This document shows positions 25,570 to 34,903 of a stretch of 64,000 nt of DNA, in pieces. The DNA is from Prevotellaceae bacterium. Lineage in GTDB: Bacteria > Bacteroidota > Bacteroidia > Bacteroidales > Paludibacteraceae. The position numbers and the translations under genes are program-made. Within the stretch, counting starts at the first letter, position 1; every line of letters begins with the position of its first letter. The DNA is taken from assembly GCA_031271465.1 (NCBI GenBank), contig JAISVR010000005.1, positions 1 to 64,000 on the forward strand. Reading direction: 5' to 3'. The notes under the pieces were generated by a model. The model was not told the origin of the DNA, ran no database searches, and was given only the letters and a program-made list of their open reading frames with translations.

Positions 25570-26636
25570 TTCTTTAAGTTTAGGTGGGTTATAACTGTTT
25601 CGGCGAGTTGCATAAACGATTGCCCTGTCAGCGAATCTTCATTGGCGGCAATGGGGTTTCCGCTGTCGCCGCCTTCGCGAATGCTTTGCACGATGGGTAT
25701 TTGTCCCAACAGCGGCACTTGCAGTTCTTCAGCCAGGCGTTTGGCACCTTCTTTCCCAAAAATATAGTAACGGTTTTCGGGCAATTCGGCAGGAGTAAAC
25801 CATGCCATGTTTTCTACCAAGCCCAATACAGGAATATTCACTTTCGGGTTGAGAAACATCTCAATTCCCTTGCGGGCATCGGCAAGGGCAACTTCTTGCG
25901 GCGTGCTTACTACTACGGCTCCTGCGATGCCGAGCGTTTGTATCAGCGTAAGATGAATATCGCTTGTGCCGGGCGGAAGGTCAATCAGGAAATAATCCAG
26001 CTTGCCCCAATTGGCATCGTTGATAAGCTGTTTCAACGCATTGCTTGCCATGCCGCCGCGCCAAAGCAGTGCTTTGTTTGCGTCGACAAAGAAGCCGATT
26101 GACAGCAATTTTACGCCATAGCGTTCTACCGGCACAATAAGGTCGCGTTCGCCGATGCGCTCCAAATGCGGTTGCGCGCCTTCTACGCCAAACATCTTGG
26201 GTACCGACGGACCGTGAATATCGGCATCGAGCAAACCAACTTTGTAGCCCATTTTAGCCAATGCTACCGCCAGATTTGCCGCTACGGTCGATTTGCCCAC
26301 ACCGCCTTTTCCCGACGATATGGCGATGATATGTTGCACTTCCGGCAATGGTTTTTCTTCCGCTTCGGCTGTTGGGCTTTGCTTGATTTTTACGGAAATA
26401 TTTCCTTTAATCTCGGCATCTTCGCTCGCAAAGGTGAGAATTGCCTGCTCGGCAGCCTTCACCACCGACTTGATAAAAGGGTCGGTTTCGCGCTCGAAAA
26501 TGATAGAGAAAGACACTTGGTTGCCGTCGATGCGCATATCGTCGGCAATCATTTCATTGTCTACAAGATTTTTCCCGTTGCCCGGATAGCGAACAGTTTT
26601 CAATGCATCGAGAATAAGTTGAGGATATAATGCCAT
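25566..26636 (-). CDS. mrp: Mrp/ApbC-type iron-sulfur cluster carrier ATPase
   Basis: 356 residues. N-terminal MIP18/DUF59 domain (about 1-90: LILDALKTVRYPGNGKNLVD), then the P-loop ATPase with the deviant Walker A ISSGKGGVGKSTVAANLAVA, LLDADIHGPSVPKMFG and the FLIDLPPGTSDIHLT block. At the site where many ApbC proteins have a CxxC for the carried cluster this one reads ENMAWFTPAELPENRYY, with no cysteines, as in other Bacteroidota. It probably helps load iron-sulfur clusters. Neighbour trmB follows the usual order for the phylum. Confidence 0.9.
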   Translation of the reverse strand: MALYPQLILDALKTVRYPGNGKNLVDNEMIADDMRIDGNQVSFSIIFERETDPFIKSVVKAAEQAILTFASEDAEIKGNISVKIKQSPTAEAEEKPLPEVQHIIAISSGKGGVGKSTVAANLAVALAKMGYKVGLLDADIHGPSVPKMFGVEGAQPHLERIGERDLIVPVERYGVKLLSIGFFVDANKALLWRGGMASNALKQLINDANWGKLDYFLIDLPPGTSDIHLTLIQTLGIAGAVVVSTPQEVALADARKGIEMFLNPKVNIPVLGLVENMAWFTPAELPENRYYIFGKEGAKRLAEELQVPLLGQIPIVQSIREGGDSGNPIAANEDSLTGQSFMQLAETVITHLNLKK

Positions 26637-26679
26637 AATTAAAAATGAAGATAATGAAGGGAATTAAGGAATGAAAGAA

Positions 26680-27465
26680 TCATAAAATCATTTCGGATGC
26701 TTTAATTTTTTCATTAGATAAATTCGTGCGTTGTGTGCGTCCGAAACTGCGGTACGAGTCGTGTTCAATTTCGATGTCGGGTTCGACAAAAGTATAGCGG
26801 GCTTGCAATTCGAATTTCAGGTAGCGAATGTCGATACCGCGCGCGAGCCACTGCTGTTCGTAATAAGTTTTGATGTTTAAGATATTATCTACAATGTCCG
26901 ATTGGTACAGGTTTTCGGTTTCAAACAATACGGGGTAAAAATTTGCTGCTACCATTGCCCGCGTGTATGTGTACATAAAATTGCTGTCGGTTTTGAGATG
27001 AACAATACCGCCAGCCTTTACAAACTGCTGATATTGCGCCATGAAATTGGTAGCAGTCATGCGTTTGGTAGTTTTCTTCATCTGCGGGTCGGGGAAAGTA
27101 ATCCAAATTTCGCTCACCTCGTCGTTGGTAAAAAAATGCGACAGCATCTCAATTTTAGTGCGCAGAAACGCTACATTGGCTAAACCTTCTTCGAGCGATT
27201 GCCGCGCGCCTGTCCACATTCGCGCTCCCTTAATGTCGATACCGATGAAATTCTTTTCGGGGAAAAGTCGCGCTAAGCCAAGCGTGTATTCGCCTTTGCC
27301 GCAACCGAGTTCGAGCACTATCGGATTATTGTTTTTGAAAAAATCGCTGTTCCATCGCCCTTTCATATCGAACTCTGCACCTGCACGCAAATCGTTGAAC
27401 GACAGTTGAAAGACATGAGGGAAGCCTTCCATATCGCTGAATTTCTGTAACTTGTTTTTTGCCAT
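26680..27465 (-). CDS. trmB: tRNA (guanine-N7-)-methyltransferase
   Basis: 261 residues from ATG 27465. The AdoMet site is [18 protein letters not shown] with [25 protein letters not shown] carries the family's substrate Asp-Pro motif. It makes m7G46 in tRNAs. Its start codon shares one base with the stop of the preceding cassette gene (TGATG), so its translation is coupled to the cassette. mrp follows 43 bases later. A TTG at 27468 gives one extra residue and is less likely. Confidence 0.93.
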   Translation of the reverse strand: MAKNKLQKFSDMEGFPHVFQLSFNDLRAGAEFDMKGRWNSDFFKNNNPIVLELGCGKGEYTLGLARLFPEKNFIGIDIKGARMWTGARQSLEEGLANVAFLRTKIEMLSHFFTNDEVSEIWITFPDPQMKKTTKRMTATNFMAQYQQFVKAGGIVHLKTDSNFMYTYTRAMVAANFYPVLFETENLYQSDIVDNILNIKTYYEQQWLARGIDIRYLKFELQARYTFVEPDIEIEHDSYRSFGRTQRTNLSNEKIKASEMIL

Positions 27466-28205
27466 CAAACTGTAATTTTTTTTGTAGTATCTTTCTTGGA
27501 AGAGTCTAAATTCCCTTTTAAATCTGCTTCTCCAAGATGTTTTCCTATGCTGTCAAATACTTCATAGTGATTCCTGTGAAAATTATCCAAACACCAAAAG
27601 TAGCCTGTTGAGATTTCTTGATAAACAGATTTTCCTTGATTAACAAGTGAAGTTTTTGTGAAACGAGTATTGTCTGTTAAACTAAAAGAAATAATAATTC
27701 TTCTACTTTTTGCGACTGAAAAGTAATGTCCATTGTCGAATAAATTATCAACATTTATTTCTGTTCCATTTTTTGATACAGACAATACATTTGCAGAAAA
27801 ATCGGAATGAACAAACGAAATTACAATTTTATCTCTTTCGCAAGTTTCTGCAAGAGAAGAATTCAAAATGTCATTTCCATAAAATTTATATTTATCGGAA
27901 GTATTATGTTTTTGAGTATCTTCCCAAAAAGGTTCGTCGATTAAACTTGTTAATATAGATTTGGATTTTCGTATTTCATCATTTGTTCTTGATAGTTTTT
28001 TTGATCGTTTCCCTACAAGAATATCATGAATAGTATCTGTAGCTGTAAGTTTACAATTCCAAAAATTACGCTTTTTATAGAGAATATTTGTAGAAAGGTC
28101 GATATTAGAAATTACAGAAAGAAAAGGAGTTAAACCTCGACCGATAAAATCGCCAATAGAACCAAATTGTCCTGTCAAAGATAACTCATTGATTAGTATT
28201 TCCAT
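27465..28205 (-). CDS. Third cassette protein with colicin-E3-like C-terminal motif
   Basis: 246 residues, no signal peptide or membrane helix. The N-terminus [14 protein letters not shown] looks like a family-specific leader; the middle is charged and AT-rich in coding. The C-terminus contains Asp207, His210, Glu215 and the block G221-K-H-L-G225 with Asp228, then a Lys-rich tail. In colicin E3 the rRNase residues Asp510 and His513 precede G524-Q-H-L-G528 and Asp531 with exactly the same spacing; Glu517 corresponds to Tyr214, with Glu215 one place away. I infer an RNase effector, unproven. It lies 3 bases after the ATPase gene and overlaps trmB by one base. If the match is chance, it is an orphan accessory protein. 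Confidence 0.6.
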   Translation of the reverse strand: MEILINELSLTGQFGSIGDFIGRGLTPFLSVISNIDLSTNILYKKRNFWNCKLTATDTIHDILVGKRSKKLSRTNDEIRKSKSILTSLIDEPFWEDTQKHNTSDKYKFYGNDILNSSLAETCERDKIVISFVHSDFSANVLSVSKNGTEINVDNLFDNGHYFSVAKSRRIIISFSLTDNTRFTKTSLVNQGKSVYQEISTGYFWCLDNFHRNHYEVFDSIGKHLGEADLKGNLDSSKKDTTKKITV

Positions 28206-28208
28206 TTT

Positions 28209-29315
28209 TTATAACCCTAAAAGTTCATCTAAATCGTTATCAAATTGGTCAAAAAGTCCTTCTTTGTAATTCAGAATTCTGCCATTATTAGAAAACTGTA
28301 TTTCTGTAGAAACAGAAGCACTTGAATCATTTAATTCAAAAAAATGAACCTTAACTTTTTCTTTCTCAATTTTCTTTTGAAATATAGCCTTGCGTACTCC
28401 GTTAAAAATATGGTCGCTATGAGTTTCTATAATTATTTGTATTCCTGCCTGTGCGGCTAATGCGATTAACTCTGCTAATTTTGCCTGTCCTTTCGGATGT
28501 AAATGGGCTTCGGGATTTTCTATAAAAAGAATTGCATCTTTTGGGGCGGATAAAATGGCAACAAGTACAGGCATTACATACGATAAACCAAAACCTACAT
28601 TGGCAGCATTAAACTCATCAGTTTTTCCGCTTGGAGTATTGTATTGATACTTTAATTCATAACCGAGTACTCCATTGTCTTTTACAACAATATTTACCCC
28701 TAAACTTATTTCTCGTTCCCATGCAATAACTTGGGAAAATAAATCAGTTTCATTAGATAGAGAGGAACATACCCCATTAATTACATTCTGGTCTTTATAT
28801 TTTTGTAAAAAATGAATAAAATGTTCTGCCCGTCCGCGAATAACAGAAATTTGATTATAAATATCTACAACAACATCATCTTTTTCGTATGTATCCTGCG
28901 GACCAAAGCGAGCAGCACTGATGAACTGACAATTTCTATCAAATAAGGATTCTTCGTTTAACATGTCTGAATTCAATATATGATTTGATTTTGAGATTAA
29001 TGTTTTTGTTAAGTCTTTTATTTCAAAGCCAAAATTCATCTCCTGATTATGTGTAATTATTTTAAATTTTATTTTGTCAGTTTCACTGAACTGGTATAAG
29101 GCATCTTTTGCTGTTCCTACATTTACCGGATTGGACTTCAAATCTAGATATTCAAATTGAGACTTATTAAAGTATGATTCTCTTAATAATAGCAATGCCT
29201 GAATAACAGACGATTTTCCACTACTGTTTGTACCACACAATACAGTTAAATTTGAAAAATCTAATTTTGTGTGTTTATGAGATTTAAAATTTTCTATTTC
29301 TACTTGTCGTATCAT
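28209..29315 (-). CDS. DUF3696 AAA ATPase (OLD/RecF-like)
   Basis: 368 residues. Walker A GTNSSGKS (about 28-35) follows the SMC/RecF-type opening VEIENFKSHKHTKLDFSN. An ABC-like signature region is near NVGFGLSYVMP (about 239-249), Walker B is ILFIENPEAHLHP (262-274), and the switch histidine is in IIETHSDH (about 295-302). The extreme C-terminus FDQFDNDLDELLGL is the DUF3696 signature. No TOPRIM nuclease domain follows, so it is an ATPase without its own nuclease. Such ATPases occur with separate effectors in defence islands. It overlaps the DUF262 gene by 4 bases. Confidence 0.85.
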   Translation of the reverse strand: MIRQVEIENFKSHKHTKLDFSNLTVLCGTNSSGKSSVIQALLLLRESYFNKSQFEYLDLKSNPVNVGTAKDALYQFSETDKIKFKIITHNQEMNFGFEIKDLTKTLISKSNHILNSDMLNEESLFDRNCQFISAARFGPQDTYEKDDVVVDIYNQISVIRGRAEHFIHFLQKYKDQNVINGVCSSLSNETDLFSQVIAWEREISLGVNIVVKDNGVLGYELKYQYNTPSGKTDEFNAANVGFGLSYVMPVLVAILSAPKDAILFIENPEAHLHPKGQAKLAELIALAAQAGIQIIIETHSDHIFNGVRKAIFQKKIEKEKVKVHFFELNDSSASVSTEIQFSNNGRILNYKEGLFDQFDNDLDELLGL

Positions 29316-30469
29316 ACAATAAATTGATTGAGAAATTCTTTAAATAAATTATGTCGTTTTAGAACACTGTCTTTGGTTGCCGTACCTGTCGTTATAGCAG
29401 CCCAAAAGTTAGTATCATTTTGCAATTCAGATATAAATTGTTGTACAAATGTTTCTTTTTGTTGTAATAATTTCTTTTGTTCTAATTCATTCATTTTTGC
29501 AAAATGAACACTCATTATCTCAAATAAAGGCTTATTTATTCTATTTCGTTGATTAGAATCGGATGTAATTTTTCTAAATGTATTTGTACCAAAAATTTTA
29601 TAGGAAATTTCCATTGCTTTTCGAAAATCTTCAAGTATTAACTCTTGCTTTTCTTCTTCTTTTGGAATAGCTTTTGTACCTATTGTCAAGAAAGAGTCCA
29701 TATCAGGCTCATATTTTTCAAATCCAAGAAGATAGAAACTCAAAAAACGACTTACAAAGTCCAAATCATCTTGTCTTTTCGATTTAACAGAATAATCCGT
29801 AGCTTTCAAGAAACTTTTTCCTACTGCTGTGTTTTCAGAAATTAGTTTCTCTACAAACTCTATTCTATAACCTTGGAAAAGAGCCGTTCTGATTTCTTGT
29901 GCCGTGAGTTCTACTCCCCCCTGATTAATACGACTAAAAATATTGTATTTTACTTCTTCTGGTGTGGTTTTTCCTATTAAGTTTATTGTTACTTGATTTG
30001 TTTCTATTCTACGCTGAATATCGCGTGGAAGTTCTGACCATCTTTTTCCATTAAACTCTGTTTTGAATTCCAAATCACTAAGTACTAAAGGTTTTTTGTT
30101 TCCGGTAATGGTATTTGTATTGTTTTTATCAAGAATTATAAAATGTTCAAGAGTACTTATTCTTTGCAATCCATCTATCACTCTCCATTTGTTATCTTCT
30201 GCCTCGTCAAAATAAAACAAAGGTATCGGCAAGTTTAGCATTAAAGATTCTATAAACCTACTTTTTTTCTTTTCATTCCACAAATCAGGTAATCGTTGAT
30301 AGGAAGGAATTAGTATCTCAGCAAACTCTAATTTATCAACAAGCTGTCCAATCGTTCGAGGAATAATATTGATAGAAATGTCATTTGGATTGAAAGGAAT
30401 CTCGACTTTTACATTTTCATTTCCTTCTTCCGGCTCAACAAAATGATTTTTGATATATTCGTTTGTCAT
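29312..30469 (-). CDS. DUF262 (GmrS/ParB-like) protein
   Basis: 385 residues. The N-terminal ParB/GmrS-like domain has IPSYQRLPDLWN (about 54-65), PIPLFYFDE and the catalytic-type loop DGLQRISTLEHF (99-110), followed by NIFSRINQGGVELTAQEIR. In the GmrSD family this domain binds and hydrolyses nucleotides; many DUF262 proteins carry a C-terminal DUF1524 HNH nuclease, but here I see no HNH motif, only a helical C-terminal half. First gene of the AT-rich cassette, 42 bases after gldH. It overlaps the ATPase gene by 4 bases. Best read as the sensor or regulator of a three-gene defence-type module. Confidence 0.82.
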   Translation of the reverse strand: MTNEYIKNHFVEPEEGNENVKVEIPFNPNDISINIIPRTIGQLVDKLEFAEILIPSYQRLPDLWNEKKKSRFIESLMLNLPIPLFYFDEAEDNKWRVIDGLQRISTLEHFIILDKNNTNTITGNKKPLVLSDLEFKTEFNGKRWSELPRDIQRRIETNQVTINLIGKTTPEEVKYNIFSRINQGGVELTAQEIRTALFQGYRIEFVEKLISENTAVGKSFLKATDYSVKSKRQDDLDFVSRFLSFYLLGFEKYEPDMDSFLTIGTKAIPKEEEKQELILEDFRKAMEISYKIFGTNTFRKITSDSNQRNRINKPLFEIMSVHFAKMNELEQKKLLQQKETFVQQFISELQNDTNFWAAITTGTATKDSVLKRHNLFKEFLNQFIV

Positions 30470-30511
30470 AATTATAAATATAGTTTCAACAAAGATATTG
30501 TTTTCATGAAG

Positions 30512-30988
30512 TTATTGTTTAGCTTGTATCACTTCCAGTCCGATGTCGTTGATGCCCGTGAGCAGCGAGTCGCGCATGCCGTGCCGAATGGAAACTTTAT
30601 AGCTTTTGTTCGGCACGAATCGTTGTTGTTGAGCAGCCAGCACCGACATGTTGTAAAGTGACCCGAAGCCCGAACCGAGCCATTTCCCCCGTTCGTTGGC
30701 AAGGAAAAACTCTATAGTATCGTTTTTAACTACGCTGTCGGGCGTTTCTGTTGAGATAAAAAGCCACAGGTTTTGAGTTTTAAAATCGCCGCGATGCCGC
30801 ACATTTACCAGCAAATCGTAGGGTACTCTGCCGTTGGGTACGGAAAACGAGAAATTGGCTGTGCTGTCTTTGCTCCATCCGTTTTCGGGCAGGGTTACAT
30901 ATTCGCTGAATACCGTGTTGTTGCTACAACTTGCCGATACGATTAACAAGGCGATGGCAAGGAATATTTTGTCAAGATGCTGCTTCAT
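30512..30988 (-). CDS. gldH: Gliding-motility-type lipoprotein GldH
   Basis: 158 residues with a lipoprotein signal (MKQHLDKIFLAIALLIVSASC, Cys21). WSKDSTANFSFSVPN, LLVNVRHRGDF, WLFISTETPD and the VSIRHGMRDSLLTGINDIGLEV tail are the GldH pattern. In Flavobacteria it is needed for gliding and type IX secretion; it is also kept in non-gliding Bacteroidales, as here beside ricT. Its start overlaps the ricT stop by 17 bases. The AT-rich cassette begins 42 bases downstream. Confidence 0.88.
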   Translation of the reverse strand: MKQHLDKIFLAIALLIVSASCSNNTVFSEYVTLPENGWSKDSTANFSFSVPNGRVPYDLLVNVRHRGDFKTQNLWLFISTETPDSVVKNDTIEFFLANERGKWLGSGFGSLYNMSVLAAQQQRFVPNKSYKVSIRHGMRDSLLTGINDIGLEVIQAKQ

Positions 30989-32258
30989 TGCTGTTGTTAT
31001 TTGGTTTTTTTAGCTGAAAATTGCGCGGCTTTCCGTTCCGGTTGCCGTTACTGCCGTTTCCGTTGTTTCGATTTCTTGAATTCTCGTTCCGGCGTTTTTC
31101 GTTGTTTCGAATTTCGCCTTGAACATGGCTGCTCGATTCGTTATTTTCTCCGTTGCGACCGTTTTCGCGATTGCCTTTTTTGTTGCGTTTCGATCGGTCG
31201 AAACGAGTGAGACTGTCTTGTCCAACCACATTTTGGAAATCTATCGGCACCGGCTTTTCGCCTTCTTTTTCAATATTCAGCGTTTCGGGTTTTTGTCCCG
31301 CTTTGTTCATTGCAATAACTTCTTTGACCCTGTCTACCGACATTACAACGAGGTTTGCCGCCATGTTTGGCGCCGACGAATAGGTCATTTCGCGTTTGAA
31401 TACATCGGTTTTGAAATGATACCAGGTAGCATCGAGTGTTTCGAGGCGGGTTTCTTTCGACGGAAAATCTTTTGTTGCATCAATATAAGCATCTACCTCG
31501 TAGTTCATGCAGCATTTGAGCTTGGCACACTGTCCGGCAAGCTTTTGCGGATTGAGCGAAATATCCTGCAAGCGAGCCGAGTTGGTCGATACCGATACAA
31601 AATTGCTCATCCACGAAGCGCAGCACAATTCGCGTCCGCAGGGACCGATACCCCCGATTCTGCCGGCTTCCTGTCGCGCTCCGATTTGTTTCATTTCGAT
31701 GCGTACCTTGAACGAATCTGCCAACACTTTTATCAGCTGGCGAAAATCCACCCGTTCTTCGGCTATATAGTAAAAAATTGCTTTGTTGCCGTCGCCTTGA
31801 AATTCCACATCGCCGATTTTCATGTTCAGTTTGAGGTCTTCGGCAATTTGGCGTGCGCGAATCATTGTTTCCTGTTCGCGGGCTTTTGCTTCCTCGTATT
31901 TTTCGAGGTCGACTTGGCGTGCTTTGCGATACACCCGGCGCACTTCAATTTTGGCAGGGTCGATATTGTTTTTCCGCATTTGCTGCAATACCAATCGTCC
32001 GACGAGGGTAACTTCGCCGATGTCGTGTCCGGGCGAGGCTTCCACAGCTACTATTTCGCCCTTTTCGAGGGGGATTTTGGTGCTGTTGAGAAAATATCCC
32101 TTACGCGTATTTTTAAACTGAACTTCCACGAAATCGGTATCGATTATCGTTTCGGGCAGGTCGCACAACCAGTCGAAAACTGCCAGTTTCTTATTGGAAT
32201 TTCGGCAGCAACCGCTCTGATTCATGCAGCAACCGCCTGTATTGAGTTTGTAATCCAT
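30972..32258 (-). CDS. ricT: RicT/YaaT family PSP1-domain protein
   Basis: 428 residues from ATG 32258. The longer frame to 32309 starts inside the promoter and was rejected. Cysteines appear as CCMNQSGCC near the start, GPCGRELCCASW and CAKLKCCMNYE in the PSP1 core (about 150-290), matching the Fe-S-binding RicT family that helps a regulatory complex in RNase Y-dependent RNA processing in Bacillus. The C-terminal third is low-complexity Asn/Arg-rich. A -7 TATCTTTG (32288-32281) precedes it. Its role in Bacteroidota is not known; gldH follows. Confidence 0.88.
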   Translation of the reverse strand: MDYKLNTGGCCMNQSGCCRNSNKKLAVFDWLCDLPETIIDTDFVEVQFKNTRKGYFLNSTKIPLEKGEIVAVEASPGHDIGEVTLVGRLVLQQMRKNNIDPAKIEVRRVYRKARQVDLEKYEEAKAREQETMIRARQIAEDLKLNMKIGDVEFQGDGNKAIFYYIAEERVDFRQLIKVLADSFKVRIEMKQIGARQEAGRIGGIGPCGRELCCASWMSNFVSVSTNSARLQDISLNPQKLAGQCAKLKCCMNYEVDAYIDATKDFPSKETRLETLDATWYHFKTDVFKREMTYSSAPNMAANLVVMSVDRVKEVIAMNKAGQKPETLNIEKEGEKPVPIDFQNVVGQDSLTRFDRSKRNKKGNRENGRNGENNESSSHVQGEIRNNEKRRNENSRNRNNGNGSNGNRNGKPRNFQLKKPNNNSNEAAS

Positions 32259-32280
32259 TTTTTTAGTAGAAAGATTTCGG

Positions 32281-32288
32281 CAAAGATA
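32281..32288 (-). promoter_or_regulatory. -7 element of the ricT promoter
   Basis: Minus-strand TATCTTTG 23 bases before the ricT start; no convincing TTTG at the right distance. Confidence 0.5.
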
Positions 32289-32387
32289 ATTTTTTTCTTC
32301 AACCCACACAAGTACAAATCGTTGTCTGTGTTTTCTGCCGGTTACGGATGTGTTTTTAACTTGTATCGAATGGCGATGTACATGGTG

Positions 32388-33365
32388 TTAAGCAGGAAAT
32401 TTTATTCCCTCCAAAATTTTAAACAACTCATCCTGCGTTTCGGCGCGGAGCATAGCGATGCGGGTATCGCGGAAGTTAGGAATACCTTTGAACAGCGGGG
32501 TAGCAGCTAAATGCCGGCGCGAATGAAGAATGCCTCGCCGTTCATCGAGCAAGGCAATACTATCGAGAACCTGCTGTTTTATTATCGCCATTTTTTCGTC
32601 GAAAGAAAGCGGCGGCAGTTCTTTGCCCGTTTGCAGGAAATAACTTATTTCGCGAAAAATCCACGGTCGCCCTATGGCGCCCCGCCCAATCATTACGGCA
32701 TCTACACCATATCTGTCGAAACACTCCTTGGCTCTTTCGGGCGTAGTTACATCGCCGTTGCCAATAATGGGAATATGTATTCGGGGATTATTTTTCACCT
32801 CGCCGATAAGCGTCCAGTCGGCATCACCCTTATACATTTGCGCGCGGGTGCGTCCGTGTATGCTTAGGGCTGCAATGCCGCAATCCTGCAACTGTTCGGC
32901 AAGCTCCACAATAATTTTACTGTTATCGTCCCAGCCGAGACGGGTTTTCACAGTTACGGGCAATTTCACCGTTTTTACTACGGCTTGGGTTATTTCGAGC
33001 ATTTTCGGAATATCGCGCAACAGTCCTGCACCCGCGCCTTTGCCGGCTACTTTTTTTACCGGACAACCAAAGTTGAGGTCGATAATTTCGGGGTGCGCCT
33101 CTTCGGCAATGCTTGCGGCTTCGGCAACGGCTTGCGGCTCCCGACCGTAAATTTGAATGGCTACGGGGCGTTCGGAGTCAGCAATGTTAAGTTTTTGTTC
33201 GGTGCGCTTCACATTACGGATAAGTGCATCGGCAGACACAAATTCGGTGTAAACCATATCGGCGCCAAAACTCTTGCACAGCAAGCGAAAAGCGGGGTCG
33301 GTTACATCTTCCATCGGCGCGAGGAAAAGCGGATATTTCTGAAACTCAATATTGCCAATCTTCAT
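32388..33365 (-). CDS. dusB: tRNA-dihydrouridine synthase
   Basis: 325 residues. FMN-barrel signatures are intact: LAPMEDVTDPAFRLLCKSFG, NFGCPVKKVAGKGAGAGLL with the active-site Cys, HGRTRAQMYKGDADW, IIGNGDVTTPERA and MIGRGAIGRPWIF. It reduces uridines in tRNA D-loops. Single gene between ricT and purB; start ATG 33365. Confidence 0.92.
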   Translation of the reverse strand: MKIGNIEFQKYPLFLAPMEDVTDPAFRLLCKSFGADMVYTEFVSADALIRNVKRTEQKLNIADSERPVAIQIYGREPQAVAEAASIAEEAHPEIIDLNFGCPVKKVAGKGAGAGLLRDIPKMLEITQAVVKTVKLPVTVKTRLGWDDNSKIIVELAEQLQDCGIAALSIHGRTRAQMYKGDADWTLIGEVKNNPRIHIPIIGNGDVTTPERAKECFDRYGVDAVMIGRGAIGRPWIFREISYFLQTGKELPPLSFDEKMAIIKQQVLDSIALLDERRGILHSRRHLAATPLFKGIPNFRDTRIAMLRAETQDELFKILEGIKFPA

Positions 33366-33379
33366 AAGTTAAAAACGGA

Positions 33380-33400
33380 TAACTAAGAACTAAGAATTAA
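33380..33400. repeat. Left arm of an inverted pair flanking purB
   Basis: TAACTAAGAACTAAGAATTA and A; the reverse complement of 34904-34924 differs from it at two of 21 positions. Confidence 0.6.
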
Positions 33401-33436
33401 AACTGCAAAAATACGCGCTTTTTGTGGAAAAAAGAT

Positions 33437-33444
33437 TACTTTTG
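33437..33444 (+). promoter_or_regulatory. -7 element of the purB promoter
   Basis: TACTTTTG 66 bases before the purB ATG; no -33 TTTG at the standard distance. Confidence 0.45.
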
Positions 33445-33509
33445 CGACTTGTTTTTTTACGAAAACAATGACTACTATCTTGTTTACCCGATAACTTGTT
33501 TTACTACAC

Positions 33510-34853
33510 ATGAACTTGAACCAACTTACCGCCATTGCGCCTGTTGATGGGCGTTACCGAAGCAAAACCGAGAGTCTTGCCCTTTATTTTTCCGAATATG
33601 CACTGATTCGCTACCGCGTGTTGGTAGAAATTGAATATTTTATTGCCTTGTGCGAATTGCCTTTGTCGCAATTAAAAAACATCGACAGCAATGTGTTTTC
33701 TTCGCTTAGGGATATTTATAAGAAATTCTCGGAAGAAGATGCGCAGCAAATAAAAGATATTGAACGCACTACCAACCACGATGTGAAGGCGGTGGAATAT
33801 TTTATCAAAGAAAAATTCGATGCCGTCGGGTTAACCGGTTACAAGGAATTTATTCACTTCGGATTGACTTCGCAGGACATTAATAACACTGCCATTCCGC
33901 TGTCGATAAAAGAAGCGTTGCACGATGTGATTTTCTCAAAAATAGAAGACTTGATTGCCGAATTGACTCGTCGCGCCGAAGAGTGGAGAGATATTCCGAT
34001 GCTGGCAAAAACGCATGGGCAACCGGCTTCTCCTACACGGTTGGGTAAAGAAATACAAGTGTTTGCGAGTCGCTTGCAAAAGCAGTTTGAGATATTGCAA
34101 CACATCCCGCTCACGGCAAAATTCGGCGGTGCAACGGGTAATTACAACGCTCATCATGTGGCGTATCCTGCCTACGACTGGAAGGAATTCGGCAATCGGT
34201 TTGTGTACGAAAAACTTGGTTTGCAGCGCGAACAGTGGACTACGCAGATTTCTAACTACGACGCATTGGCAGCACTTTTCGACGCTTTGAAGCGTATCAA
34301 CACGATTATTATCGACCTCGACCGTGATTTCTGGTCGTACATTTCGATGGAGTATTTCAAGCAAAAAATCAAGGCGGGCGAAGTTGGCTCGTCGGCTATG
34401 CCACACAAGGTGAACCCGATTGATTTTGAAAATTCGGAAGGAAATCTTGGTATTGCTAATGCTATTTTGGAACATTTGGCGGCAAAACTGCCCATTTCGC
34501 GCTTGCAACGCGACCTGACGGACAGTACTGTGCTCCGCAATGCAGGATTGCCTTTTGCCCACACGCTTATTGCCTTGGATAGCACGCTGAAAGGGCTTAA
34601 CAAGCTCTTGCTCAACGAACAGGCTATTGCTGCCGACCTCAACGACTGTTGGGCGGTGGTGGCAGAAGGTATACAAACCATTCTGCGCCGTGAAGGTTAC
34701 CCCGAACCTTATGAGGCTCTCAAAGTTCTTACGCGTACCAATGAGGCGATTACCGAGCAATCTATTAAAGCGTTTATCGAAACTTTACATGTTAGCGAGA
34801 GCGTTAAGGCGGAATTGCGTGCAATCACGCCGTTTTCGTATACGGGAATTTAA
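33510..34853 (+). CDS. purB: Adenylosuccinate lyase
   Basis: 447 residues. LTAIAPVDGRYRSKTESLA at the start, the general-acid block KTHGQPASPTRLGKE, and the signature GSSAMPHKVNPIDFENSEGN with the catalytic loop Ser. It acts twice in purine synthesis, releasing fumarate from SAICAR and from adenylosuccinate. Single gene; the MsbA-like gene follows after 77 bases, with an inverted repeat between. Confidence 0.95.
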   Translation: MNLNQLTAIAPVDGRYRSKTESLALYFSEYALIRYRVLVEIEYFIALCELPLSQLKNIDSNVFSSLRDIYKKFSEEDAQQIKDIERTTNHDVKAVEYFIKEKFDAVGLTGYKEFIHFGLTSQDINNTAIPLSIKEALHDVIFSKIEDLIAELTRRAEEWRDIPMLAKTHGQPASPTRLGKEIQVFASRLQKQFEILQHIPLTAKFGGATGNYNAHHVAYPAYDWKEFGNRFVYEKLGLQREQWTTQISNYDALAALFDALKRINTIIIDLDRDFWSYISMEYFKQKIKAGEVGSSAMPHKVNPIDFENSEGNLGIANAILEHLAAKLPISRLQRDLTDSTVLRNAGLPFAHTLIALDSTLKGLNKLLLNEQAIAADLNDCWAVVAEGIQTILRREGYPEPYEALKVLTRTNEAITEQSIKAFIETLHVSESVKAELRAITPFSYTGI

Positions 34854-34903
34854 CTGAACTAATAGTTAAAAACTCTCAAAACTAAAGAAACAACTCCCAA
34901 TTC

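Noticed and set aside
28209..29315. Gabija or OLD nuclease system
   Set aside because: The ATPase ends in DUF3696 without a TOPRIM nuclease domain, and no UvrD-like helicase is adjacent.
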